DNA of 5,794 nucleotides from MGR-bin208 sp043779285 (GTDB taxonomy: Bacteria; Bacteroidota; Bacteroidia; Chitinophagales; Chitinophagaceae), in assembly GCA_043779285.1 (NCBI GenBank), contig JAYWEL010000039.1, positions 1 through 5,794 of the forward strand, written 5' to 3'. The notes below the pieces were generated by a model. That model was not told the origin of the DNA. It made no database searches and saw only the letters and a program-made list of their open reading frames with translations. The position numbers and the translations under genes were made by a program. Below are positions 1-5,794 of the stretch, in pieces (position 1 is the stretch's first letter; every line of letters starts with the position of its first letter).

Positions 1-16
1 GCTTTTCTGCGGTATA

Positions 17-95
17 ATACCATCTAAGATTTACACATAGTCCCTGCCCGTCCGGTCAGGCGGGCGTTGGACTATTTAGTAAATCAAGATGGTAT
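17..95. repeat. Long imperfect palindrome with GC-rich core
   Basis: The left arm (17-43) and right arm (69-95) are near-perfect reverse complements: ATACCATCT pairs at the outer end, GATTTAC in the middle and TAGTCC/GGACTA at the inner end, with only small mismatches or one-base offsets between these blocks. Inside, GCCCG (46-50) pairs with CGGGC (61-65), and CC (52-53) can pair with GG (59-60) around a five-base loop. The core is strikingly GC-rich against AT-rich surroundings. No T-tract follows the right arm, so it is not a classic intrinsic terminator. It could be a dispersed palindromic repeat (REP- or MITE-like), a terminator or processing hairpin for an upstream gene outside the window, or a transcript-end stabiliser. 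The pairing is directly visible; the role is inferred. Confidence 0.8.
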
Positions 96-149
96 AACAA
101 GTACTAAAATATTAATGTAACATCCATTTTTCCTACTCATTCTAACCCT

Positions 150-157
150 TATCTTTG
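150..157 (+). promoter_or_regulatory. Bacteroidota-type -7 promoter element for purK
   Basis: TATCTTTG matches the TAnnTTTG -7 consensus recognised by the Bacteroidota primary sigma factor. It ends four bases before the purK ATG at 162. No clear TTG -33 element stands at the usual distance upstream, where the sequence is pyrimidine-rich. In this phylum transcription normally starts several bases after the element, which puts the predicted start at about 161-165, on or beside the annotated start codon. The mRNA would then be leaderless from 162, or would have a leader of roughly 12-16 bases if translation starts at the in-frame ATG at 177. Confidence 0.6.
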
Positions 158-161
158 CCAC

Positions 162-1325
162 ATGCAAAACGGTTCAATGTCATTAAATCCTAAAAATGCG
201 GACACCTTAAAAATTGGCATTTTAGGCGGCGGACAATTAGGAAGAATGCTATTACAGGCAGCAGCCAATTATTCAGTGGAAACGTTTATATTAGAAAACG
301 AAGATGATTGTCCGGCGGCACATCTCTGTCATCATTTTACCAAAGGCAGTATCCGAGATTTTGATGCAGTTTATGCATTTGGTAAAAACCTCGATGCCAT
401 CACGATTGAAATAGAAAATGTAAATATTGAAGCCCTTGAAAAATTGGAGGAAGATGGGGTTAAAGTTATTCCCAATACCCGTGTTTTAAAAACCATTAAA
501 AATAAAATTCTACAAAAAGAATTTTACCAGAAAAACAATATTCCGACAGCCAAATTTCATATTACCAATAACATAGAAGAACTAAATAATCATATTAATT
601 TTTTACCAGCAGTACATAAACTTGCTGAAGGTGGTTACGATGGACGGGGAGTACAAATCATCAAAACAACTGCGGAAATTTCAAAAGGATTTGACAGTCC
701 TTCTATATTGGAGAAAATGATTGAATTAGAAAAAGAAATAGCCGTAACTGTTGCTGTGTCTGAAAGTGGAGAAATGGCCGTATACCCTCCTGTAGAAATG
801 ATTGTTGACCATGAACTGAATATGCTCGATTATCAGCTTTGTCCGGCGGATTTGAATGAATCCAGCAATCAAAAAATAAAAGATATTGCTTTAGCAGTTG
901 CTCATAATTTTCATTCAGCCGGATTATTTGCCATTGAAATGATGCTGGATAAGAATGGTGAAATTTTTGTGAATGAAACAGCACCCCGTGTACATAATAG
1001 TGGCCATCACAGCATTGAAGCACATTACTGTTCGCAGTTTGATATGCTTTGGAGAATCTTGTTAAATTATCCTTTGGGCAATACCGAGGCCATCAAACCT
1101 TCCATCATGTTAAACCTGGTTGGTGCACAAAACCATGAAGGGCCGGTTCATTACGAAGGATTGAAGGAAGTGCTTGGCATGAGCAATACATTTGTTCATT
1201 TGTATGGAAAAAAAACAACCAAACCCGGAAGAAAAATGGGGCATGTTAATATTGTAGGCTTTGAAAAAGAAGAACTCCTTCAAAGAGCTTCGCTGGTAAA
1301 AAAAACAATACGAGTAATAACCTAA
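162..1325 (+). CDS. purK: N5-carboxyaminoimidazole ribonucleotide synthase (PurK)
   Basis: Cytosolic ATP-grasp enzyme of de novo purine synthesis. The family converts AIR, ATP and bicarbonate to N5-CAIR, which PurE then isomerises. At 387 residues it is a little longer than the 355-residue E. coli enzyme. The glycine-rich N-terminal motif GILGGGQLGRML is at residues 19-30 and EIENV at 83-87. The ATP-grasp loop GGYDGRGVQ is at 157-165, followed by LEKMIELEKEIAV at about 183-195 and YPPVEM at 208-213. The family signature VNETAPRVHNSGHHSIEA is at 270-287, with SQFD just after it and GHVNIVG near the C-terminus. No key motif is missing. The ATG at 162 opens the longest frame, but the ATG at 177 (Met6) is an equally plausible start because conserved sequence begins only near residue 17 and the -7 element sits at 150-157. 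The gene ends in three consecutive in-frame stops, TAA TGA TAA. No purE follows. Confidence 0.96.
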   Translation: MQNGSMSLNPKNADTLKIGILGGGQLGRMLLQAAANYSVETFILENEDDCPAAHLCHHFTKGSIRDFDAVYAFGKNLDAITIEIENVNIEALEKLEEDGVKVIPNTRVLKTIKNKILQKEFYQKNNIPTAKFHITNNIEELNNHINFLPAVHKLAEGGYDGRGVQIIKTTAEISKGFDSPSILEKMIELEKEIAVTVAVSESGEMAVYPPVEMIVDHELNMLDYQLCPADLNESSNQKIKDIALAVAHNFHSAGLFAIEMMLDKNGEIFVNETAPRVHNSGHHSIEAHYCSQFDMLWRILLNYPLGNTEAIKPSIMLNLVGAQNHEGPVHYEGLKEVLGMSNTFVHLYGKKTTKPGRKMGHVNIVGFEKEELLQRASLVKKTIRVIT

Positions 1326-1341
1326 TGATAACCTTTTATCA
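1326..1341. repeat. Short palindrome TGATAA-N4-TTATCA
   Basis: This is a perfect six-base inverted repeat around CCTT, directly abutting the purK stop codon. TGATAA also supplies the second and third in-frame stops. TGATAA recurs at 1412-1417, in the leader of the adaptor gene. It could be a small operator-like site or simply a weak hairpin. At six bases per arm, chance is a real explanation. Confidence 0.3.
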
Positions 1342-1347
1342 GGCACA

Positions 1348-1379
1348 CAAACCTCCCCTCCATTAAATCGAAAGGTTTG
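1348..1379 (+). repeat. Weak hairpin in the purK-efflux gap
   Basis: CAAACCT (1348-1354) and AGGTTTG (1373-1379) can form a seven-base-pair stem with an 18-base loop. The stem is AT-leaning and is followed by CTAAATACCCC, not a T-run, so support for an intrinsic terminator is poor. Its place between an unrelated biosynthetic gene and an efflux unit is where a transcript end would be expected. The rest of the gap up to 1451 shows no well-formed TAnnTTTG promoter; the nearest is TATTTTTA at 1423-1430, which is degenerate. Confidence 0.3.
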
Positions 1380-1451
1380 CTAAATACCCCGACTTAATTC
1401 CGAACAGTTGCTGATAAGTGTTTATTTTTAAGGGATAAACTAACATTCTAC

Positions 1452-2516
1452 ATGGCCAAGCAATCAAAATTTTTCAGGCAACTTTTAACTGCATCGATTG
1501 CAATATCATTGATTGCATGCAATGGCAAAAAATCCGAATCCTCACAGCAGCAAACCGGACCAACAAAACCTCCTCCACTTTCGGTTGAACTATTAATTGC
1601 AAAAACTGAAACATTAAGTGCCAACATAGAAGTTCCGGGAACAATCCTTGCTTTTGAATCAACGGCTATACATTCAGAAGTTTCGGGAAGATTGGTACAG
1701 TTGAATATAAAAGAAGGCGGTAATGTTTCGCAGGGAGCATTGCTTGCAAAGCTTTATGATGGTGACCTGCAAGCCCAAAAAAGAAAACTGGAGGTACAAC
1801 TTAAACTAGCAGAACAAACAGAAGACAGACAGGAACAGTTATTAATAATCCATGGTATCAGTCAGCAGGATTATGACATGAGCCTTTTGCAGGTTCATAA
1901 TCTGAATGCAGATATTGACATCATTAAAGAAGCCATTCGGAAGACAGAAATCAGGGCTCCCTTCAGTGGCAGGCTCGGATTGAAAAATGTTAGCCCTGGT
2001 GCATATCTCAGTCCTTCAATTGTACTAACCAGTATCAGCCAGCTAAACCAATTAAAGATTCAATTCAATATTCCAGAGAAATATGGGTCTCAACTAAAGC
2101 ATCATCAAGAGATCAGTTTTACTACGGAAGGATCAACAAAAACTTATACAGCAAATGTGTTGGCTACTGAAATTGTAATCGATGAAAATACAAGAACACT
2201 GGCAGCAAGGGCATTGATAAAAAATATAGATGCTTCATTATTACCCGGTGCTTTTGCCAAGGTTCGGATTGTATTGGGTAAAAACGACAAGGCCATCATG
2301 ATTCCAACCAGCCTTATCATTCCACAGGGAAGAAATAAATTGGTTTACCTGTATAAAGACGGAACCTCTGTTCAAACTACCATAACAACAGGGGTGAGAG
2401 ACAGTACCATGATAGAAGTTGTAAGCGGTTTACAAGTCGGAGACTCCCTTATCAAATCAGGTTTATTGTATTTAAAGCCGGGTGGCGAAGTGAAAATTTC
2501 AAAACCAAAGGAGTAA
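1452..2516 (+). CDS. RND efflux periplasmic adaptor (membrane fusion protein), lipoprotein
   Basis: AcrA/MexA-type adaptor that should link the RND pump encoded next to it to an outer-membrane channel. The 354-residue length is normal for the family. The N-terminus is a lipoprotein signal: basic K3, K6 and R9, a hydrophobic stretch at about 11-22, and lipobox L-I-A-C with the lipidated Cys23. A Ser/Gln/Pro-rich linker runs to about residue 43. The first half of the lipoyl (barrel-sandwich) domain is at about 60-103 (HSEVSGRLVQL, then KEGGNVSQGALLAKL). A short, charged, helical hairpin covers about 104-163. The second lipoyl half, with the hallmark IRAPFSGRLGLKNVSPGAYL, is at 167-186. The beta-barrel spans about 192-278, including DENTRTLAARA, and the membrane-proximal domain covers about 279-350 (IPTSLIIPQG, VVSGLQVGDSLIKSG). 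The signal peptide fixes the start. There is no Shine-Dalgarno at a usable distance. The pump gene follows after 66 bases, so the two are probably co-transcribed. The substrate cannot be read from the sequence. Confidence 0.93.
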   Translation: MAKQSKFFRQLLTASIAISLIACNGKKSESSQQQTGPTKPPPLSVELLIAKTETLSANIEVPGTILAFESTAIHSEVSGRLVQLNIKEGGNVSQGALLAKLYDGDLQAQKRKLEVQLKLAEQTEDRQEQLLIIHGISQQDYDMSLLQVHNLNADIDIIKEAIRKTEIRAPFSGRLGLKNVSPGAYLSPSIVLTSISQLNQLKIQFNIPEKYGSQLKHHQEISFTTEGSTKTYTANVLATEIVIDENTRTLAARALIKNIDASLLPGAFAKVRIVLGKNDKAIMIPTSLIIPQGRNKLVYLYKDGTSVQTTITTGVRDSTMIEVVSGLQVGDSLIKSGLLYLKPGGEVKISKPKE

Positions 2517-2582
2517 ATCCGAAAACAAAAGAGAAGATCGAATTAATTAGAAAAATTACCAGAACAAACAGCCAACACTAAA

Positions 2583-5500
2583 ATGAACTTATCAGAACTC
2601 AGTTTAAAACGTCCGGTATTTGCAATGGTTTGTTCCATTGTCATCATCATTCTGGGTATTGTTGGATTTAAATTTTTAGGCGTTCGTGAATACCCAGCCA
2701 TTGATCCGGCCGTTGTAAATGTGCGTACTTCTTATATTGGTGCCAATGCCGACATTGTAGAACAACAAATTACCGAGCCACTCGAAAAAGCAATCAATGG
2801 AGTACCCGGAGTAAGAAACATCACTTCAACCAGTGCAACAGGTAGCAGCAATATCACCGTAGAATTTGATTTGAGTGTAGATCTCGAAAGGGCGGCAAAT
2901 GATGTGCGGGATAAAGTATCACAGGCATTGGGAAACCTGCCACAAGATTTAGACAGCCCTCCTACCGTTAGTAAAGCCGATTCCGATTCAGATCCGATCG
3001 TTTTTTTACAAATACAAAGCAAGAGCAAGGGCTTGATGGAACTGACCGATTATGCAGAAAACGTAGTACAGGAACGGCTGCAAACCATTTCCGGTGTTAG
3101 TTCGGTAAATGTTTTCGGCAGGCGGTATTCTATGCGCATGTGGATTGATCCCGCAAAACTTTCTGCCTATAAAATGACCATCAACGATATCAGGGTTGCC
3201 CTTGACAGGGAAAACATTGAATTACCCGGTGGAAAAATCAGGGGTAACTCTACTCAATTAATTGTAAAAACATTTGGCAAACTAACTACAGAAAGTGATT
3301 TCAATAATCTGATTCTGCGTGAAAATAAAAATGGAGTTGTACGTTTCAAAGATGTCGGATACGCCATTTTAGCTCCCGATAATGAAGAATCTTCATCCCG
3401 AAAAAACAATATTCCTTCTGTTAATATGGGGGTGGTGGCCCAACCCGGAAGTAATCAGATTCAGATAACGGATGAAATTTACAAACGAATCAAAGAAATT
3501 AAAAAAGATATGCCCGAAGATATCCTGCTGGAAGTAGGATATGACCGGACCACTTTTGTCCGAAATGCCATCAGTGAAGTAAAAGAAACTTTATTGATTT
3601 CTATTGTCCTGGTAATACTCATTATATTCTTATTCTTCCGGGAATGGATCATTGCTTTCCGTCCATTGATAGATATACCTGTATCATTAATTGGTGCATT
3701 GTTTATTATGTACCTGATGGACTATTCGATCAATGTGCTCACCTTGCTGGCCATTGTATTGGCAACCGGACTTGTTGTGGATGATGGTATAGTCGTCACA
3801 GAAAACATTTTCAAAAAAATGGAGCAGGGCATGAACAAACATAAAGCAGCCCTGGAAGGATCGAAAGAAATTTACTTTGCAGTTATTGCTACCTCATTAA
3901 CGCTGGCCATTGTTTTTCTTCCCATCATTTTCCTCGAAGGATTTGTTGGAAGTTTATTCCGTGAATTTGGAATCGTATTATCCGGCGCAGTGCTTATTTC
4001 TGCATTCGTCTCTTTATCTCTTACGCCGGTATTGAATATTTATTTAACTAAAAAAGATCCCACAAAACATTCCTGGTTTTACCGGGTTACAGAACCTTTC
4101 TTTACCGGAATGGAAAATCTGTACCGATCCACCCTTGAATCTTTCATGAGGCAACGATGGCTGGCAATCATCCTGGTTATTGCTTGCGTATCCATCATTT
4201 ATTTTATTGGTAGTACACTTCCATCCGAATTGGCTCCCCTCGAGGACCGAAACCGCATCCGGACCAGTATTCTGGGGCCCGAAGGAACCGATTTTGACTA
4301 TATTGATAAAGTGGCTTATGATGTGACACAACAACTGATTGATTCTGTTCCTGAAAAATCGGTGATATTGACTTTTGCGCCTGGCTTTGGAGGTAGTAGT
4401 GGCAGCAATGTAGCTGGCATTAGTATGGGTTTAGTAGATGCATCTGAAAGAAAAAGAACACAGGACCAGATTACCCAGCAAATGAACAGGATGTACAAAA
4501 AATACACAAACATCAAAGCATTTGCTACACAGGAACAAACCATTTCTGTTGGCATGGGAGGACGTGGTGGAATGCCTGTTCAATATGTAGTACAAAATTT
4601 AAATTTTGAAAAACTGAAATCAGTGGTACCAAAATTTATGGAAGAAGTTGGTGCCAGCCAGGTTTTCCAGGGATCCGATGTCAACCTGAAATTCAACCAA
4701 CCCGAATTGCAGATAACCATTGACCGACTAAAAGCCAATGAATTGGGCGTTTCTGTTTTAGATGTAACCAATACCTTGCAAATGGCCCTTAGCGGCAGAC
4801 GCTTTGGCTATTTCCTTATGAATGGAAAACAATACCAGGTAATTGCCCAGGTTGAAAGAGAAGACCGGGATGACCCATTGGATTTAAAAAGTTTTTTTGT
4901 ACGTAACAACCGTGAAGAATTAATTCAACTGGATAATGTTGTCAATATGCTGGAGATGGCCAATCCGCCAAGCATTTATCATTTCAACCGGTTTAAAAGT
5001 GCTACAGTGCAGGCTGGCTTAGCTCCCGGCAAAACAATTGGTGATGGCATCAAAGAAATGGATCGGATAAAAGCCAAATTACTGGATGAAACGTACAAAA
5101 CTTCGCTGTCTGGTGCTTCCAGAGATTTTGAAGAAAGTTCATCCAATACTTCCTTTGCATTTCTCATGGCATTGGTATTCATTTTCCTGATCCTTGCTGC
5201 ACAGTTTGAAAGTTTTATAGATCCGCTGATCATCATGATTACCGTACCATTGGCATTGGCAGGTGCTGTATTATGTATGTATTTATTTGATCAGACCTTG
5301 AATATATTTTCACAAATTGGAATGATAATGCTAATTGGTATAGTTACCAAAAACGGGATCCTGATTGTTGAGTTTGCCAACCAGAAAAGAAGAAAAGGCG
5401 AAAATAAAATAACCGCAGCCGTTGATGCAGCAGTAGCCAGGTTTAGACCCATATTAATGACCACCCTGGCTACAAGTTTGGGTGCATTGCCTATTGCTTT

Positions 5501-5687
5501 GGCTATCGGCTCTGCAGGTAAGAGTCGTGTGCCCTTAGGTATCGTCATTGTGGGTGGATTGTTATTTGCCTTAGTTCTGACACTTTATGTTGTACCGGCA
5601 TTGTATTCGTATATGTCATCAAAAAAGAAAGCTAATTATTTCGACGCTGAATTGAACAGGACAGATAAAACAGAAACACTCATTTAA
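2583..5687 (+). CDS. RND efflux pump, inner-membrane permease (HAE-1/AcrB type)
   Basis: Proton-driven trimeric exporter of the inner membrane, partner of the preceding adaptor. The 1034 residues are close to AcrB (1049), so it is complete. The N-terminus (LSLKRPVFAMV, then FLGVREYPAIDP) is canonical and supports the ATG at 2583. Predicted helices: TM1 at about 11-30; TM2-6 at about 336-485; TM7 at about 525-545; TM8-12 at about 857-1008. The two large periplasmic porter/docking regions lie between TM1-TM2 and TM7-TM8. Proton-relay residues are present: Asp400-Asp401 in GLVVDDGIVVTEN (TM4), Lys923 in TKNGILIVEFAN (TM10) and Arg in RFRPILMTT (953-956, TM11). The two Asp and the Lys point to a drug-type (HAE) pump and not a heavy-metal (HME) one. 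A Gly/Ser-rich loop, PGFGGSSGSN (600-609), corresponds to the AcrB switch loop. Several pocket aromatics of AcrB appear replaced. The substrate is unknown. No outer-membrane factor gene is visible in the window. Confidence 0.96.
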   Translation: MNLSELSLKRPVFAMVCSIVIIILGIVGFKFLGVREYPAIDPAVVNVRTSYIGANADIVEQQITEPLEKAINGVPGVRNITSTSATGSSNITVEFDLSVDLERAANDVRDKVSQALGNLPQDLDSPPTVSKADSDSDPIVFLQIQSKSKGLMELTDYAENVVQERLQTISGVSSVNVFGRRYSMRMWIDPAKLSAYKMTINDIRVALDRENIELPGGKIRGNSTQLIVKTFGKLTTESDFNNLILRENKNGVVRFKDVGYAILAPDNEESSSRKNNIPSVNMGVVAQPGSNQIQITDEIYKRIKEIKKDMPEDILLEVGYDRTTFVRNAISEVKETLLISIVLVILIIFLFFREWIIAFRPLIDIPVSLIGALFIMYLMDYSINVLTLLAIVLATGLVVDDGIVVTENIFKKMEQGMNKHKAALEGSKEIYFAVIATSLTLAIVFLPIIFLEGFVGSLFREFGIVLSGAVLISAFVSLSLTPVLNIYLTKKDPTKHSWFYRVTEPFFTGMENLYRSTLESFMRQRWLAIILVIACVSIIYFIGSTLPSELAPLEDRNRIRTSILGPEGTDFDYIDKVAYDVTQQLIDSVPEKSVILTFAPGFGGSSGSNVAGISMGLVDASERKRTQDQITQQMNRMYKKYTNIKAFATQEQTISVGMGGRGGMPVQYVVQNLNFEKLKSVVPKFMEEVGASQVFQGSDVNLKFNQPELQITIDRLKANELGVSVLDVTNTLQMALSGRRFGYFLMNGKQYQVIAQVEREDRDDPLDLKSFFVRNNREELIQLDNVVNMLEMANPPSIYHFNRFKSATVQAGLAPGKTIGDGIKEMDRIKAKLLDETYKTSLSGASRDFEESSSNTSFAFLMALVFIFLILAAQFESFIDPLIIMITVPLALAGAVLCMYLFDQTLNIFSQIGMIMLIGIVTKNGILIVEFANQKRRKGENKITAAVDAAVARFRPILMTTLATSLGALPIALAIGSAGKSRVPLGIVIVGGLLFALVLTLYVVPALYSYMSSKKKANYFDAELNRTDKTETLI

Positions 5688-5725
5688 TTTTTTTTTGTAA
5701 CCAGCTTTAAATCTCTTATCAGCTT

Positions 5726-5794
5726 ATGTTGCGTCGCACTCTTTTACGTTCGGTTCTTTATGCAGCCTTTTTTTTAGCTGCACAGTTTCTTCAT
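5726..5794 (+). CDS. Start of an exported protein, truncated by the window end
   Basis: An open frame from ATG 5726 runs 23 codons to the last base. The peptide MLRRTLLRSVLYAAFFLAAQ has a basic start (R3, R4, R8) followed by a hydrophobic core, as in a Sec signal peptide or signal anchor. ATG 5726 is the first possible start, because an in-frame TAA lies at 5708-5710. It begins 38 bases after the pump stop codon on the same strand, so it may belong to the same transcription unit. An outer-membrane efflux channel (TolC type) would fit this place, but nothing in the 23 visible residues identifies the family. Codons 15-17 contain a run of eight T (5768-5775). Confidence 0.6.
   Translation, partial: MLRRTLLRSVLYAAFFLAAQFLH

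Noticed and set aside
13..18. TATAAT resembling a sigma70 -10 box
   Set aside because: Bacteroidota promoters use TAnnTTTG, not TATAAT. It overlaps the palindrome, has no gene close behind it and no matching -35.
1408..1430. TTG (1408-1410) plus TATTTTTA (1423-1430) as an adaptor-gene promoter
   Set aside because: The -7 element ends in A instead of G, and the spacing of 12 bases is too short for the usual -33/-7 arrangement of about 19.
1810..2571. 12-base direct repeat CAGAACAAACAG at 1810-1821 and 2560-2571
   Set aside because: About one such match is expected by chance in a window of this size; one copy is coding, and the flanks do not match.
703..5548. Minus-strand open frames of 62-106 codons lying inside the three main genes
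   Set aside because: They are antisense shadows: they overlap strongly conserved + strand proteins, have no recognisable motifs and have no promoters of their own.
5688..5697. T-run after the pump stop codon as an intrinsic terminator
   Set aside because: No stem-loop precedes it; the sequence just upstream is A-rich coding sequence with no inverted repeat.
5695..5724. TTG (5695-5697) with TATCAGCT (5717-5724) as a promoter for the last gene
   Set aside because: The spacing is right, but the second half of the -7 element does not match TTTG.

Overview
The window looks like ordinary chromosome from a Bacteroidota bacterium, and the protein style would fit the Chitinophagaceae/Sphingobacteriia side of the phylum. 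The grounds are an AT-leaning base composition, a TAnnTTTG-type -7 promoter element directly before purK, no convincing Shine-Dalgarno sequence before any gene, and Bacteroidota-style PurK and RND efflux proteins. The genus cannot be fixed from this sequence alone.

All recognisable genes are on the + strand. Bases 1-161 hold no gene. They carry a 79-base imperfect palindrome (17-95) with AT-rich arms and a GC-rich core, then the purK promoter. purK (162-1325) encodes N5-carboxyaminoimidazole ribonucleotide synthase of purine biosynthesis. A 126-base gap (1326-1451) with two small inverted repeats separates it from a two-gene RND efflux unit: a lipoprotein membrane fusion protein (1452-2516) and a full-length HAE-1/AcrB-type inner-membrane pump (2583-5687). 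Thirty-eight bases after the pump, at 5726, another reading frame begins with what looks like an export signal and runs off the window end.

The adaptor and pump should act together as the inner-membrane and periplasmic parts of a proton-driven tripartite exporter. The outer-membrane channel is not visible; it may be encoded elsewhere, or possibly by the truncated last gene. purK is an unrelated housekeeping neighbour, and its usual partner purE is not next to it on the downstream side.

I see no previously undescribed system. The points most worth a second look are the palindromic element, the purK promoter that nearly touches the annotated start codon, and the apparent loss of aromatic residues in the pump's expected drug pocket.
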